A DNA stretch of 64,000 nt from an uncultured Bacteroides sp. Lineage in GTDB: Bacteria; Bacteroidota; Bacteroidia; Bacteroidales; Bacteroidaceae. The DNA lies in contig UQVZ01000021.1 of the NCBI GenBank assembly GCA_900544675.1, positions 4,951 to 68,950 on the forward strand, written 5' to 3'. Under the pieces are notes generated by a model that was given only the letters and a program-made list of their open reading frames with translations, had not been told where the DNA came from and did no database searches. A program made the position numbers and the translations under genes. Positions 31,871 through 39,542 of the stretch are shown here, one piece after another. Each line of letters begins with the position of its first letter. Positions within the stretch are counted from its first letter, which is position 1.

Positions 31871-32254
31871 CTACCTTTTCAGGAAAGGATGGGTAACATA
31901 CCGGCTGAACAGGCAGCCTAACACGACCCCGGTGCAGTTGGCGGCAAAGTCGAGCCAGTCGCCGCTGCGGTTGGGCGTGCAGGTGGCTTGCAGTATTTCG
32001 ATAATGCCGCTCATCAGGACGGGCAACGCGATGCCGATAAGGGCAATGTGCCGCCAACGGATACCGGTGTTGCGGCGCAGGTATTCGAACCAGATGACCA
32101 CGGTCAGCCCGCCGTACATACAGATATGCACCACTTTATCGAAGTTGGGAATTTCTCCCATATCGGTTTTCGGCGGAGTGAAAAAAGACAGGTAACAGAT
32201 GGCGAGTATGACGATGACGGATAACGGATAATGTTTCATATTGAATTTATTCAT
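31871..32254 (-). CDS. VanZ family membrane protein
   Basis: 127 aa with three to four hydrophobic helices: LSVIVILAICYLSFF, VVHICMYGGLTVVIWFEYL, ALIGIALPVLMSGIIEILQ and FAANCTGVVLGCLFS. The VanZ hallmarks are the FDKVVHICMYGGL stretch, the EILQ motif after helix 3, and GDWLDFAANCTGVVLG. The original VanZ affects teicoplanin resistance, but most family members, including short single-domain ones like this, have no known role. ATG 32254 is chosen over 32287, which would lie in the divergent promoter. It lies 16 bp upstream of the TPR-HTH regulator. Confidence 0.87.
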   Translation of the reverse strand: MNKFNMKHYPLSVIVILAICYLSFFTPPKTDMGEIPNFDKVVHICMYGGLTVVIWFEYLRRNTGIRWRHIALIGIALPVLMSGIIEILQATCTPNRSGDWLDFAANCTGVVLGCLFSRYVTHPFLKR

Positions 32255-32282
32255 ATTTCCGGCGAAAATACAAACTTTTTTG

Positions 32283-32290
32283 TACATTTG
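32283..32290 (+). promoter_or_regulatory. -7 box of the sodium-dependent transporter gene
   Basis: TACATTTG, 42 bp before ATG 32332; -33 element not clear. Confidence 0.55.
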
Positions 32291-32331
32291 CCGAATAAAA
32301 GCTTTAAAATGTAAACAGAAAGGAAGATTTT

Positions 32332-33699
32332 ATGCAAAATAGTGAACGCGTTAGCTTTGCAAGCAAGGTAGGAGCCATTCTGGCAGCGGCAGGCTCGGCG
32401 GTAGGGCTGGGCAATGTCTGGCGTTTCCCTTACGAGACGGGAAACCACGGGGGCGCCGCTTTTATTCTTATTTACCTGGGATGTGTGTTTCTCTTCGGGT
32501 TGCCTATCATGATGGCCGAGTTTACCATCGGACGACGTGCCAAGGCAAGTACGGGCGAGGCTTTCAAGAAGCTGGCTCCGGGCACTCCGTGGAAATACGT
32601 AGGCTATATGGGTGTGCTTACGGGCTTCCTTATCTTAGGCTATTACTCGGTGGTGTCGGGCTGGACACTGGAATACATTTTCCAGGCAATGACGGGAAAC
32701 TTGGTCGGGAAATCGGCCGATGAATTTGTGTCGATGTTTCAGGAGTTCTCGCAAAACCCGTGGCGTCCGCTTGTCTGGCTGGCGGTGTTTGTGGCCATGA
32801 CGCACATCATTATCGTGAAAGGTGTGCAGGGAGGCATCGAGAAGGCTTCGAAAATCATGATGCCGATGCTGTTCATCATTATTGTGCTGCTGGCTATATG
32901 CGCCGTGATGCTTCCGGGTGCGCTGAAAGGCTTGGAGTTCCTGCTCAAGCCGGACTTCAGCAAAATCACTTCGGACGCTATCTTGGGGGCAATGGGGCAG
33001 GCTTTCTTTTCGCTCAGCCTGGGAATGGGCTGTCTGTCGACGTATGCCTCTTACTTCAGCCGTGATACCCGCCTGGGTTATACGGCGATGAGCGTGTGCG
33101 TCATCGGCACATGTATCTCGATACTTTCGGGTTTCATTATCTTTCCGGCTGCGTTCTCGGTCGGCATCCAGCCCGATGCGGGTCCTTCACTTATCTTTAT
33201 TACCTTGCCTAATGTGTTTCAGCAGGCATTCGGCGCGGTGCCGCTTTTGGCTAGTGTGAGCGCGGTATTGTTTTACATCCTGCTGGCATTGGCTGCACTT
33301 ACTTCCACCATTTCGCTTCACGAAGTCCCTACCGCTTTCCTGCACGAGAAGTTCGGCTTTACGCGCAGCCGTGCGGCATGGCTGGTGACGATAGGCAGCT
33401 TTCTGATAGGTGTCGTCTCGTCGTTGGCATTGGGCGACTGGAGCCATGTGCGGATAGCGGGACTGAATATGTTTGATGCCATCGATTTCCTGACGGCGAA
33501 GATTATGCTGCCTGTGGGCGGACTGTTTGTCTCTCTCTTTGTGTCGTGGAAACTGGAACGCAAGGTGGTGCGCGACGAGGTGACCAACTGGGGTTCGCTC
33601 CGTGCGCCTTACTATCCGTTGCTCATCTTTATCCTGCGTTACATTACGCCTGTAGGCATCCTGCTGGTTTTCATCAACGAACTGGGCTGGTTAGGCTGA
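32332..33699 (+). CDS. Sodium-dependent transporter, NSS (neurotransmitter:sodium symporter) family
   Basis: Na+-coupled importer of amino acids or related small molecules, 455 aa and about 11 helices. The N-terminal signature is intact: ASKVGAILAAAGSAVGLGNVWRFPYETGNHGGAAF (first helix, unwound Na+/substrate site GSAVGLGN). TM3 has the ILGYYSVVSGWTL stretch with the Tyr seen in LeuT-like proteins. TM6 region: FFSLSLGMGCLSTYASYF. TM8: LAALTSTISLHEV. Likely substrates are hydrophobic or aromatic amino acids, but this cannot be fixed. The HhH protein gene follows 7 bp later. Confidence 0.94.
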   Translation: MQNSERVSFASKVGAILAAAGSAVGLGNVWRFPYETGNHGGAAFILIYLGCVFLFGLPIMMAEFTIGRRAKASTGEAFKKLAPGTPWKYVGYMGVLTGFLILGYYSVVSGWTLEYIFQAMTGNLVGKSADEFVSMFQEFSQNPWRPLVWLAVFVAMTHIIIVKGVQGGIEKASKIMMPMLFIIIVLLAICAVMLPGALKGLEFLLKPDFSKITSDAILGAMGQAFFSLSLGMGCLSTYASYFSRDTRLGYTAMSVCVIGTCISILSGFIIFPAAFSVGIQPDAGPSLIFITLPNVFQQAFGAVPLLASVSAVLFYILLALAALTSTISLHEVPTAFLHEKFGFTRSRAAWLVTIGSFLIGVVSSLALGDWSHVRIAGLNMFDAIDFLTAKIMLPVGGLFVSLFVSWKLERKVVRDEVTNWGSLRAPYYPLLIFILRYITPVGILLVFINELGWLG

Positions 33700-33706
33700 G
33701 CGCGGA

Positions 33707-34633
33707 ATGTGGAAAGACTTCTTTTATTTCACCAAGTCCGAGCGGCGTGCCGTGCTGGTCTTGCTGGCGGTACTGGCAGTGCTCTCGGGCGGAAACCTGT
33801 GGCTGAGGCAGAGACAGGCGCACGAAGCGGCTCCCCTTCAGGCTTCGGAGGGCAGCCGTATCGACTCGTTCATCGCGAGTATTCATGAGAAGGAGCGTCT
33901 GCCGCGGCGCACCCGTCGGGTCGCTTCGGCGTCTGTTCCCGTCGTCTTACAGACTTTCGACCCGAATACAGTCGATTCGGCAACGTTGCGCAGTCTGGGC
34001 CTGTCGGCTTTCATTGCAGGCAATGTGTTGAAATATCGGGCAAAAGGAGGTGTCTTCCGCACCCCCGAATCTTTTTCACGCCTGTATGGCTTGACTTCGG
34101 AGCAATACGAGACCTTGCGTCCTTATATCCGTATTGGCGAGAGTTATCGGATACGCGAGGAACGGGATACATTGGCACACCGGCAGACCGCTTTCCGCCG
34201 GGATACCGTTACACCTTATATTATTATAGAGAAATATCCGGAAGGAACGGTGATAGACCTGAATAAAGCGGACACGGCCATGCTGAAGCGCGTGCCCGGC
34301 ATAGGGAGCGGACTGGCACGGATGATAGTTGCCTACCGCCGTCGCTTGGGCGGGTTTTACACCGTAGAGCAGTTGCAGGAGATACCTTATGTAGACGCTT
34401 CCGTCAATAGCTGGTTTCGGATAGATACGCTATCCCTCCGCAAGCTGGAAGTGAACCGTGCCGGCCTCGACCGCTTGCGTGCGCATCCGTATATGAATTT
34501 CTATAAGGCGAAAGCCATTGTCGAATACCGCCGCAAGCGCGGCAAGCTGAAAGGCATTGCCCAGCTTGCCCTGTTTGAGGCATTCAGCGAAGCGGACCTG
34601 AAACGGCTCGCGCCTTATCTGTCGTTCGAGTGA
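33707..34633 (+). CDS. Membrane-anchored helix-hairpin-helix protein (ComEA-like repeats)
   Basis: 308 aa with one N-terminal membrane helix (AVLVLLAVLAVLSGGNLWL), then helix-hairpin-helix units. These are FDPNTVDSATLRSLGLSAFI, IDLNKADTAMLKRVPGIGSG and LEVNRAGLDRLRAHPYMNFY, each followed by the usual Y(R)KR/GGF region. The middle unit is canonical ComEA. Such domains bind DNA non-specifically; in ComEA they help DNA uptake, but Bacteroidetes proteins of this kind have no proven role. Two of the three units are divergent. It sits directly behind the NSS transporter gene. Confidence 0.85.
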   Translation: MWKDFFYFTKSERRAVLVLLAVLAVLSGGNLWLRQRQAHEAAPLQASEGSRIDSFIASIHEKERLPRRTRRVASASVPVVLQTFDPNTVDSATLRSLGLSAFIAGNVLKYRAKGGVFRTPESFSRLYGLTSEQYETLRPYIRIGESYRIREERDTLAHRQTAFRRDTVTPYIIIEKYPEGTVIDLNKADTAMLKRVPGIGSGLARMIVAYRRRLGGFYTVEQLQEIPYVDASVNSWFRIDTLSLRKLEVNRAGLDRLRAHPYMNFYKAKAIVEYRRKRGKLKGIAQLALFEAFSEADLKRLAPYLSFE

Positions 34634-34639
34634 AAACCA

Positions 34640-34920
34640 TTAATTAAATGAAGAATTAAGAATGAAGAATCCGTGCTAATCTGCGTTTAAAAATTATATT
34701 GAACGCAGAGACGCGGAGACGCAAAGTTTTTTATTTTTTTGAGAAAGCAAAGCGCACGGAGAGAATGAATAATTAAAAATGAATAGTTAATAACGGATGA
34801 TTCTTCGTTCTTCATTCTTCTAATTAATCTGCGTAAATTTGCGCTAATCTGCGTTTCAAAAAGTAAACATCAACTGATTCTTCATTCTTAATTCTTCATT
34901 CTTCATTCTTCATTTAATTG
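34640..34920. repeat. Gene-free region of intergenic repeats
   Basis: GAATTAAGAATGAAGAAT-like units at the left (34650-34672) return inverted at the right (34873-34913). The centre (34701-34862) matches a second copy at 58525-58650: ACGCAGAGACGC-rich part, AATTAAAAATGAATAGTTAA part, then GCGTTTCAAAAAG. Confidence 0.75.
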
Positions 34921-36317
34921 TATTGTGCCGCTTCGGCAATGCGGGCGGGAATCTCGATGTTGTCCATCCGTCCTTGGAAACGGTCGGCTCCGGCACCGAT
35001 GGCAAATACGGGGACATAGCCTGCCGAGTGTCCTCCGCTGACCCATCCTACCATCGCTATTTCATTGATTATCCGCACGGCTTCGGCAGCCAAAGGTTCG
35101 TCTTGCGCATATTCGCTTTTCTCCATTTCCACTTCCTTGCCTGTAAAGGTGCGGCGATAGGTTTCCTCCAGGCGTCGGGTCTGTTCTTCGCTCAGTGTAA
35201 GCTCTTCCCAAAAGCCGAAGTTATCGGCAAGTGCTTGGCGGGCTTGCTCCCATGTCACACGGTTATTCGTCTGGCGGCGCAGGTCGTTCAGTATGGAAGT
35301 GAACGCCGTTTCGCTAACCCGCTGGTATTGCAAGGCTTGCAGGTTGAGGGCATATTCCCCCGTTCCTAGTACCAGTCCGCCTGTCTCGTGGTCGGCACTG
35401 ATGACAATCAGGGTCTCGTCGGGATGGTTCTCGTAGAACTGTAATGCCTGGCGGATGGCTTCATTCAGGTCGGCTACTTCGCGGAAAGCCGTGGCCGCAT
35501 CGTTGCTGTGGCAAGCCCAGTCGATTTTTCCGCCTTCTACCATCAGGAAAAATCCTTTGCTCAGGTCTTTCGAAAGAAACTGAATGGCAGCACGGGTGAT
35601 GTCGCTCAGGCAAAGATCGCCTTCCTTGCTGTCGATGGCGTAGGGGATAGCATCGCGGTAAGCCTTCGAAGCCTCTTCGGTCTGTAGCAGAATCAGCTTG
35701 TCCGCCTGGTTACTCTTAGCCGTGAAGTCATCGTATCCGCGGGCAATTGTGTAACCGTTCTGACGGGCAAGCGTATAAAGGCTTTCCGACTGGCCGTGAT
35801 TATCGGGGTCAAGAAAATCGGAGCCTGCATAAAAATCGAAGCCTGCCAGGAACAGGTCTTTCCCTATCTGGTAATAATTCTTCCGACTGGGATTGTGGGC
35901 ATAGAAGGCAGCCGGTGTGGCGTGGTCGATGCTTACGCTGGTGGCAATGCCCACGCGGCAACCTTTTTCTTTCGCCCGCATGGCGATGCTGGCAATGGGA
36001 GTCTGCTGGTCTTTCTCCATACCGATGACACCGTTTTTGGTCTTTGTGCCCGTAGCAAGCGCAGTGCCTCCGGCAGCCGAGTCGGTCACTCCGTTGGTAG
36101 CCGAATAGGTGGAGCTGGTTGTCGCATAAGGAAATTCGGCAAAGTTGAGCGGGACAATTCCGATTTTGCCGTCCAGTTCGCCGAGGTAAAGCTCGGTGCC
36201 TTGCACTTGGTTGACACCCATGCCGTCGCCGATGAAGAAGAATACATATTTCGCCTCTTGCGCATAGGCGCACACGGCAATCAGGGTACACAGGATAAGG
36301 AATGAAATCTTTTTCAT
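34914..36317 (-). CDS. Alkaline phosphatase (PhoA superfamily)
   Basis: Exported metal-dependent phosphomonoesterase, 467 aa. The signal peptide ends ...VCAYA-Q. Metal and active-site motifs: FFIGDGMGVNQV (first Asp), the nucleophile serine in VTDSAAGGTALATG (~74-87), SIDHATPAAFYAH, EGGKIDWACHSND and SADHETGGL, and the last His in SGGHSAGYVPVF. Start ATG 36317 gives a normal signal peptide; a longer reading from 36389 crosses the -7 box. It releases phosphate in the periplasm or at the surface. No Pho-box was recognised. Confidence 0.94.
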   Translation of the reverse strand: MKKISFLILCTLIAVCAYAQEAKYVFFFIGDGMGVNQVQGTELYLGELDGKIGIVPLNFAEFPYATTSSTYSATNGVTDSAAGGTALATGTKTKNGVIGMEKDQQTPIASIAMRAKEKGCRVGIATSVSIDHATPAAFYAHNPSRKNYYQIGKDLFLAGFDFYAGSDFLDPDNHGQSESLYTLARQNGYTIARGYDDFTAKSNQADKLILLQTEEASKAYRDAIPYAIDSKEGDLCLSDITRAAIQFLSKDLSKGFFLMVEGGKIDWACHSNDAATAFREVADLNEAIRQALQFYENHPDETLIVISADHETGGLVLGTGEYALNLQALQYQRVSETAFTSILNDLRRQTNNRVTWEQARQALADNFGFWEELTLSEEQTRRLEETYRRTFTGKEVEMEKSEYAQDEPLAAEAVRIINEIAMVGWVSGGHSAGYVPVFAIGAGADRFQGRMDNIEIPARIAEAAQYN

Positions 36318-36347
36318 GTTGCTGTTAAATTGGTTAATATCTTCTGG

Positions 36348-36355
36348 CAAAGGTA
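36348..36355 (-). promoter_or_regulatory. -7 box of the alkaline phosphatase gene
   Basis: TACCTTTG on the minus strand, 30 bp before ATG 36317. Confidence 0.65.
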
Positions 36356-36458
36356 AGCAAAATAAGGAAACGGCGAAATTTTCGGGCATAAAACCTGCGG
36401 TGAAGTGTACAGAAGGCTGCTTCTTGCGTTTAATAAATTGTATTAAAAATATTCTTAT

Positions 36459-37430
36459 ATGAAATTACAAGTAGTAGTATGCGGCGCGGCATTGGCATTT
36501 TCCATGCTCGCCTGCCAACAAGAGAACATTCCCGAACAGGGAACCATGAGTGAGAACACGGATATCCGGCTTCGCGCCACGATATCGGACAACAACATCA
36601 GCCGTACCACGACCGATGTAGACGGAGGGACGGTAACTTTCGACCCTAATGATGAAATCGGTTTCTTTATGCCCAACGCGGAGGAACCGGTGAAGTTTTC
36701 CAATGATGAGACAAGCGGCTGGGAGCCGGCTGCTCCCGTGGCTTGGCCCAACCTGACCGAGAAATTCACGTTTCACGCTTTTTATCCGTATAAAGCCACT
36801 GCCACACGGAGCCGCATCCCGATGCCTTATCTCGATGAGCAGACAGGGGCATTGGATGAAATCGGGGTATACGACTTCCTTACTGCGACAAAGACTTGCG
36901 GCTTCGGCGATGCCAACGGAGAAGTCAGCTTTACCGGCACCGATGCTTTCGACCATGTGTACAGTCTGTTATTGCTTACATTAAGCGCCGATTCGGATGT
37001 GGAAACGCTCTTGAACTCGGTAAGTCTTACGGGTGAAGGTTGTTTCACTCATGCTACTTACAGCTTTGCCGACGGTACGGGCAAGATGGTTAAGGAAGAA
37101 GAGGCGGAAGGCGGAGATACTTGGACGCTGGATGCCGGAGGCGAAGCCATTCCGGGCGAGGAAGGTATCCAATTGGCTTTGTTGCTCAATCCTTCGGAAA
37201 CGGAAGTACCGTTGCAGCTGACCATCGGCTATACACGTGAAGGTATCAGCTTTACAGCAAGCACCGAAGCCATCAGGCACACGTTTGTCGGCGGAAACAG
37301 TTACAAATATACCATCCGCATCAACGACGGGCAGCTGATAATAGAAGGTATGGAAGTCAGCGGCTGGATTACTGGTGAGGTAGAAGGAGGCGGAAACCTT
37401 GTCGTAGACGGTACTCCGCAAGGCGAATAA
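36459..37430 (+). CDS. Fimbrillin family lipoprotein
   Basis: 323 aa with lipobox SMLAC (Cys19). The body has the two-lobed fimbrillin pattern: an N-terminal half with TTTDVDGGTVTFDPNDEIGFFM and TFHAFYPY, and a C-terminal half with GGNSYKYTIRINDGQLIIEG followed by VSGWITG. The W-x-x-G end is typical of FimA/Mfa-like proteins of Bacteroidetes, which are lipidated, then cleaved at an Arg and polymerised by strand exchange. No minor-pilin or anchor genes adjoin it, so it may be a solitary surface adhesin or pilus subunit. The Arg used in maturation cannot be named with confidence. Confidence 0.85.
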   Translation: MKLQVVVCGAALAFSMLACQQENIPEQGTMSENTDIRLRATISDNNISRTTTDVDGGTVTFDPNDEIGFFMPNAEEPVKFSNDETSGWEPAAPVAWPNLTEKFTFHAFYPYKATATRSRIPMPYLDEQTGALDEIGVYDFLTATKTCGFGDANGEVSFTGTDAFDHVYSLLLLTLSADSDVETLLNSVSLTGEGCFTHATYSFADGTGKMVKEEEAEGGDTWTLDAGGEAIPGEEGIQLALLLNPSETEVPLQLTIGYTREGISFTASTEAIRHTFVGGNSYKYTIRINDGQLIIEGMEVSGWITGEVEGGGNLVVDGTPQGE

Positions 37431-37445
37431 CCGTATTTTTTCTTC

Positions 37446-37481
37446 TTTCCGGCAATATCGTGCTTGTGGTATTGCCGGAAA
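37446..37481. terminator. 12-bp inverted repeat between fimbrillin and xpt
   Basis: TTTCCGGCAATA (37446-37457) is exactly complementary to 37470-37481. The T-run after it on the plus strand is poor. It could end the fimbrillin transcript, but it also overlaps the -33 area of the xpt promoter and could act as a control site. Confidence 0.55.
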
Positions 37482-37496
37482 TAGGATAAAAAGCCG

Positions 37497-37504
37497 TACC
37501 TTTG
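37497..37504 (+). promoter_or_regulatory. -7 box of the xpt operon
   Basis: TACCTTTG, 26 bp before ATG 37531, with TTG at 37472-37474 (22-bp gap, slightly long) inside the inverted repeat arm. Confidence 0.6.
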
Positions 37505-37530
37505 CGCAAAAATAAACTTACACATCCATT

Positions 37531-38100
37531 ATGAAAGCACTGAAAGAGCGAATTTTGCGGGACGGCAAATGTTTTGAGGGAGGAATCTTGAAGGTAGACA
37601 GTTTCATCAACCATCAGATGGACCCGATTCTGATGAAATCGATGGCGGTAGAGTTTGTCCGTCGGTTTGCGGGTACCGATATCAATAAGGTGATGACCAT
37701 TGAGGCGAGCGGCATCGCTCCTGCCATTATGGTGGGCTATCTGCTCGAACTGCCGGTGGTGTTTGCCAAGAAGAAACGTCCCAGCACGATGGAGAATATG
37801 CTGACTACAGAGGTCTATTCGTTTACCAAAGGCCGTTCGTATGAGGTCAGTGTCAGCCGTGATTATCTTTGCCCGGGCGATAAAGTGTTGTTTATCGACG
37901 ATTTCCTGGCCAACGGCAATGCAGCCAAAGGCATCATCGACCTGGTGCGGAAGGCGGGAGCCGAACTGGTAGGAATGGGCTTCCTCATCGAAAAAGCGTT
38001 CCAGCACGGCGGCGATTACTTGCGCCAGCAAGGGATACAGGTCGAGTCGCTTGCCATTATTGAGAGTCTGGACAATTGCGAAATCAAAATCAGAGAATGA
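37531..38100 (+). CDS. xpt: Xanthine phosphoribosyltransferase
   Basis: Salvages xanthine by joining it to PRPP to give XMP. 189 aa, normal length. The PRPP-binding motif is VLFIDDFLANGNAA (~126-139). The N-terminal part KALKERILRDGKCFEGGILK then VDSFINHQMDP is a clear Xpt signature, and the MTIEASGIAPAIM stretch forms the base-side loop. Its stop codon overlaps the ATG of the purine permease (ATGA at 38097-38100), so import and salvage are translationally coupled. Confidence 0.96.
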   Translation: MKALKERILRDGKCFEGGILKVDSFINHQMDPILMKSMAVEFVRRFAGTDINKVMTIEASGIAPAIMVGYLLELPVVFAKKKRPSTMENMLTTEVYSFTKGRSYEVSVSRDYLCPGDKVLFIDDFLANGNAAKGIIDLVRKAGAELVGMGFLIEKAFQHGGDYLRQQGIQVESLAIIESLDNCEIKIRE

Positions 38101-39431
38101 TGGAAAAACGTCAGGAACCGGTTGCCTCTACAGGCTTGATATACGGTCTTGATGACCGTCCGCCTTTGCGTGAGGCTTTCTTTGCCGCCCTCCAGCATCT
38201 GCTGGCTATCTTTGTGGCGATTATCACCCCGCCGCTTATCATTGCAGGCGCGTTGAAACTGGATTTGGAGACTACCGGTTATCTGGTGTCGATGGCGTTG
38301 ATAGCTTCGGGCATCTCCACGTTTGTCCAGTGCCGGCGCATCGGCTTTATCGGGTGCGGTCTGCTTTGCATCCAAGGCACCAGCTTTTCATTTATCGGAC
38401 CTATTATCGCTGCCGGGCTGACGGGAGGACTGTCGGCTGTCTTCGGTGCCTGTATGGTGGCAGCGTCGGTCGAAATGTTCATCAGCCGCCTGCTGAAATA
38501 CACCCGTCGGATTATCACGCCGCTGGTTTCGGGCATTGTGGTGACGCTTATCGGGATGAGTCTGATAAGGGTAGGCATCACGGCTTGCGGCGGCGGAGCG
38601 GCGGCACAGGCGGACGGCAGTTTCGGCTCGGTGCGCCACGTGGGGTTGGCTGCATTGGTGCTGGTGTTGATTATCTTTTTCAACCGCAGCGCGAACCGTT
38701 ATTTGCGGATGAGCTCCATCGTCATCGGGCTGGCAGTGGGCTATGTCGTGGCGTGGTGTTTGGGGATGGTCGATTTCTCGTCGGTGCAGAGCTATGGAGG
38801 GTTGAACATTCCCATCCCGTTCCGTTACGGACTTTCGTTCGATGTGTCGGCCATCGTTGCCTTGGCATTGATTTACCTCATTACCGCCATCGAGGCGTAT
38901 GGCGACATTACGGCCAATTCGCTGATATCGGGCGAGCCGGTCGAAGGCGAGAAGTTTGTGAAGCGTGCTTCGGGAGGCATCTTTGCCGACGGGTTCAACT
39001 CGGTGGTAGCCGCTTGTCTCAACTCGTTCCCCAATTCCATTTTTGCGCAAAACAACGGGATGATTCAGCTGACAGGCGTGGCGAGCCGTTACGTGGGCTA
39101 TTACATAGCCGGTATGCTGGTGCTGTTAGGCTTGTTTCCAGCAGTGGGGCTGGTCTTTTCGCTGATGCCCGAACCGGTATTGGGCGGAGCCACGCTGCTG
39201 ATGTTCGGCACCGTGGCGGCGGCAGGCATCCGCATCATTGCCTCGCAGACCATCGACCGCAAGGCGACACTGGTCATTGCCTTGAGTTTTTCGTTCGGGC
39301 TGAGCGTGGAGCTGGTGCCCGACATCCTTTGCCAGCTTCCCGACACCTTGCGCAATATCTTCGCGTCGGGCATCACCACGGGAGGTGTCACCGCCATCCT
39401 TGCCAACCTGCTTATTCGGATAAAGGGCTAA
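38097..39431 (+). CDS. Xanthine/uric acid permease (NCS2 family)
   Basis: H+-coupled purine importer, about 14 helices, 444 aa. Family marks: ALQHLLAIFVAIITPPLIIAGAL in TM1, QGTSFSFIGP in TM3, ITAIEAYGDITANS in TM8 (the acidic NCS2 Glu) and the signature NSFPNSIFAQNNGMIQLTGVASRYVG in TM10. With xpt in one operon (start overlaps its stop by ATGA), xanthine is the likeliest substrate. ATG 38100 is an equally possible start. Confidence 0.94.
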   Translation: MMEKRQEPVASTGLIYGLDDRPPLREAFFAALQHLLAIFVAIITPPLIIAGALKLDLETTGYLVSMALIASGISTFVQCRRIGFIGCGLLCIQGTSFSFIGPIIAAGLTGGLSAVFGACMVAASVEMFISRLLKYTRRIITPLVSGIVVTLIGMSLIRVGITACGGGAAAQADGSFGSVRHVGLAALVLVLIIFFNRSANRYLRMSSIVIGLAVGYVVAWCLGMVDFSSVQSYGGLNIPIPFRYGLSFDVSAIVALALIYLITAIEAYGDITANSLISGEPVEGEKFVKRASGGIFADGFNSVVAACLNSFPNSIFAQNNGMIQLTGVASRYVGYYIAGMLVLLGLFPAVGLVFSLMPEPVLGGATLLMFGTVAAAGIRIIASQTIDRKATLVIALSFSFGLSVELVPDILCQLPDTLRNIFASGITTGGVTAILANLLIRIKG

Positions 39432-39436
39432 ATTAA

Positions 39437-39504
39437 AACACAGAGACACAAAGACGCAGAGAATCTGATATGATTGAAACTCTGTGCCTTTGTGCCTCTG
39501 TGTT
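39437..39504. terminator. Bidirectional terminator from a CACAGAG-type repeat
   Basis: A 25-nt arm (39437-39461) pairs with 39480-39504 with three mismatches, each G-T type on one strand. AAAAAAA follows. It separates the permease and 4-alpha-glucanotransferase genes, which converge. Confidence 0.8.
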
Positions 39505-39542
39505 CAAAAAAACGTGTCAGCTTTGTCTACTGAACCAGGATG

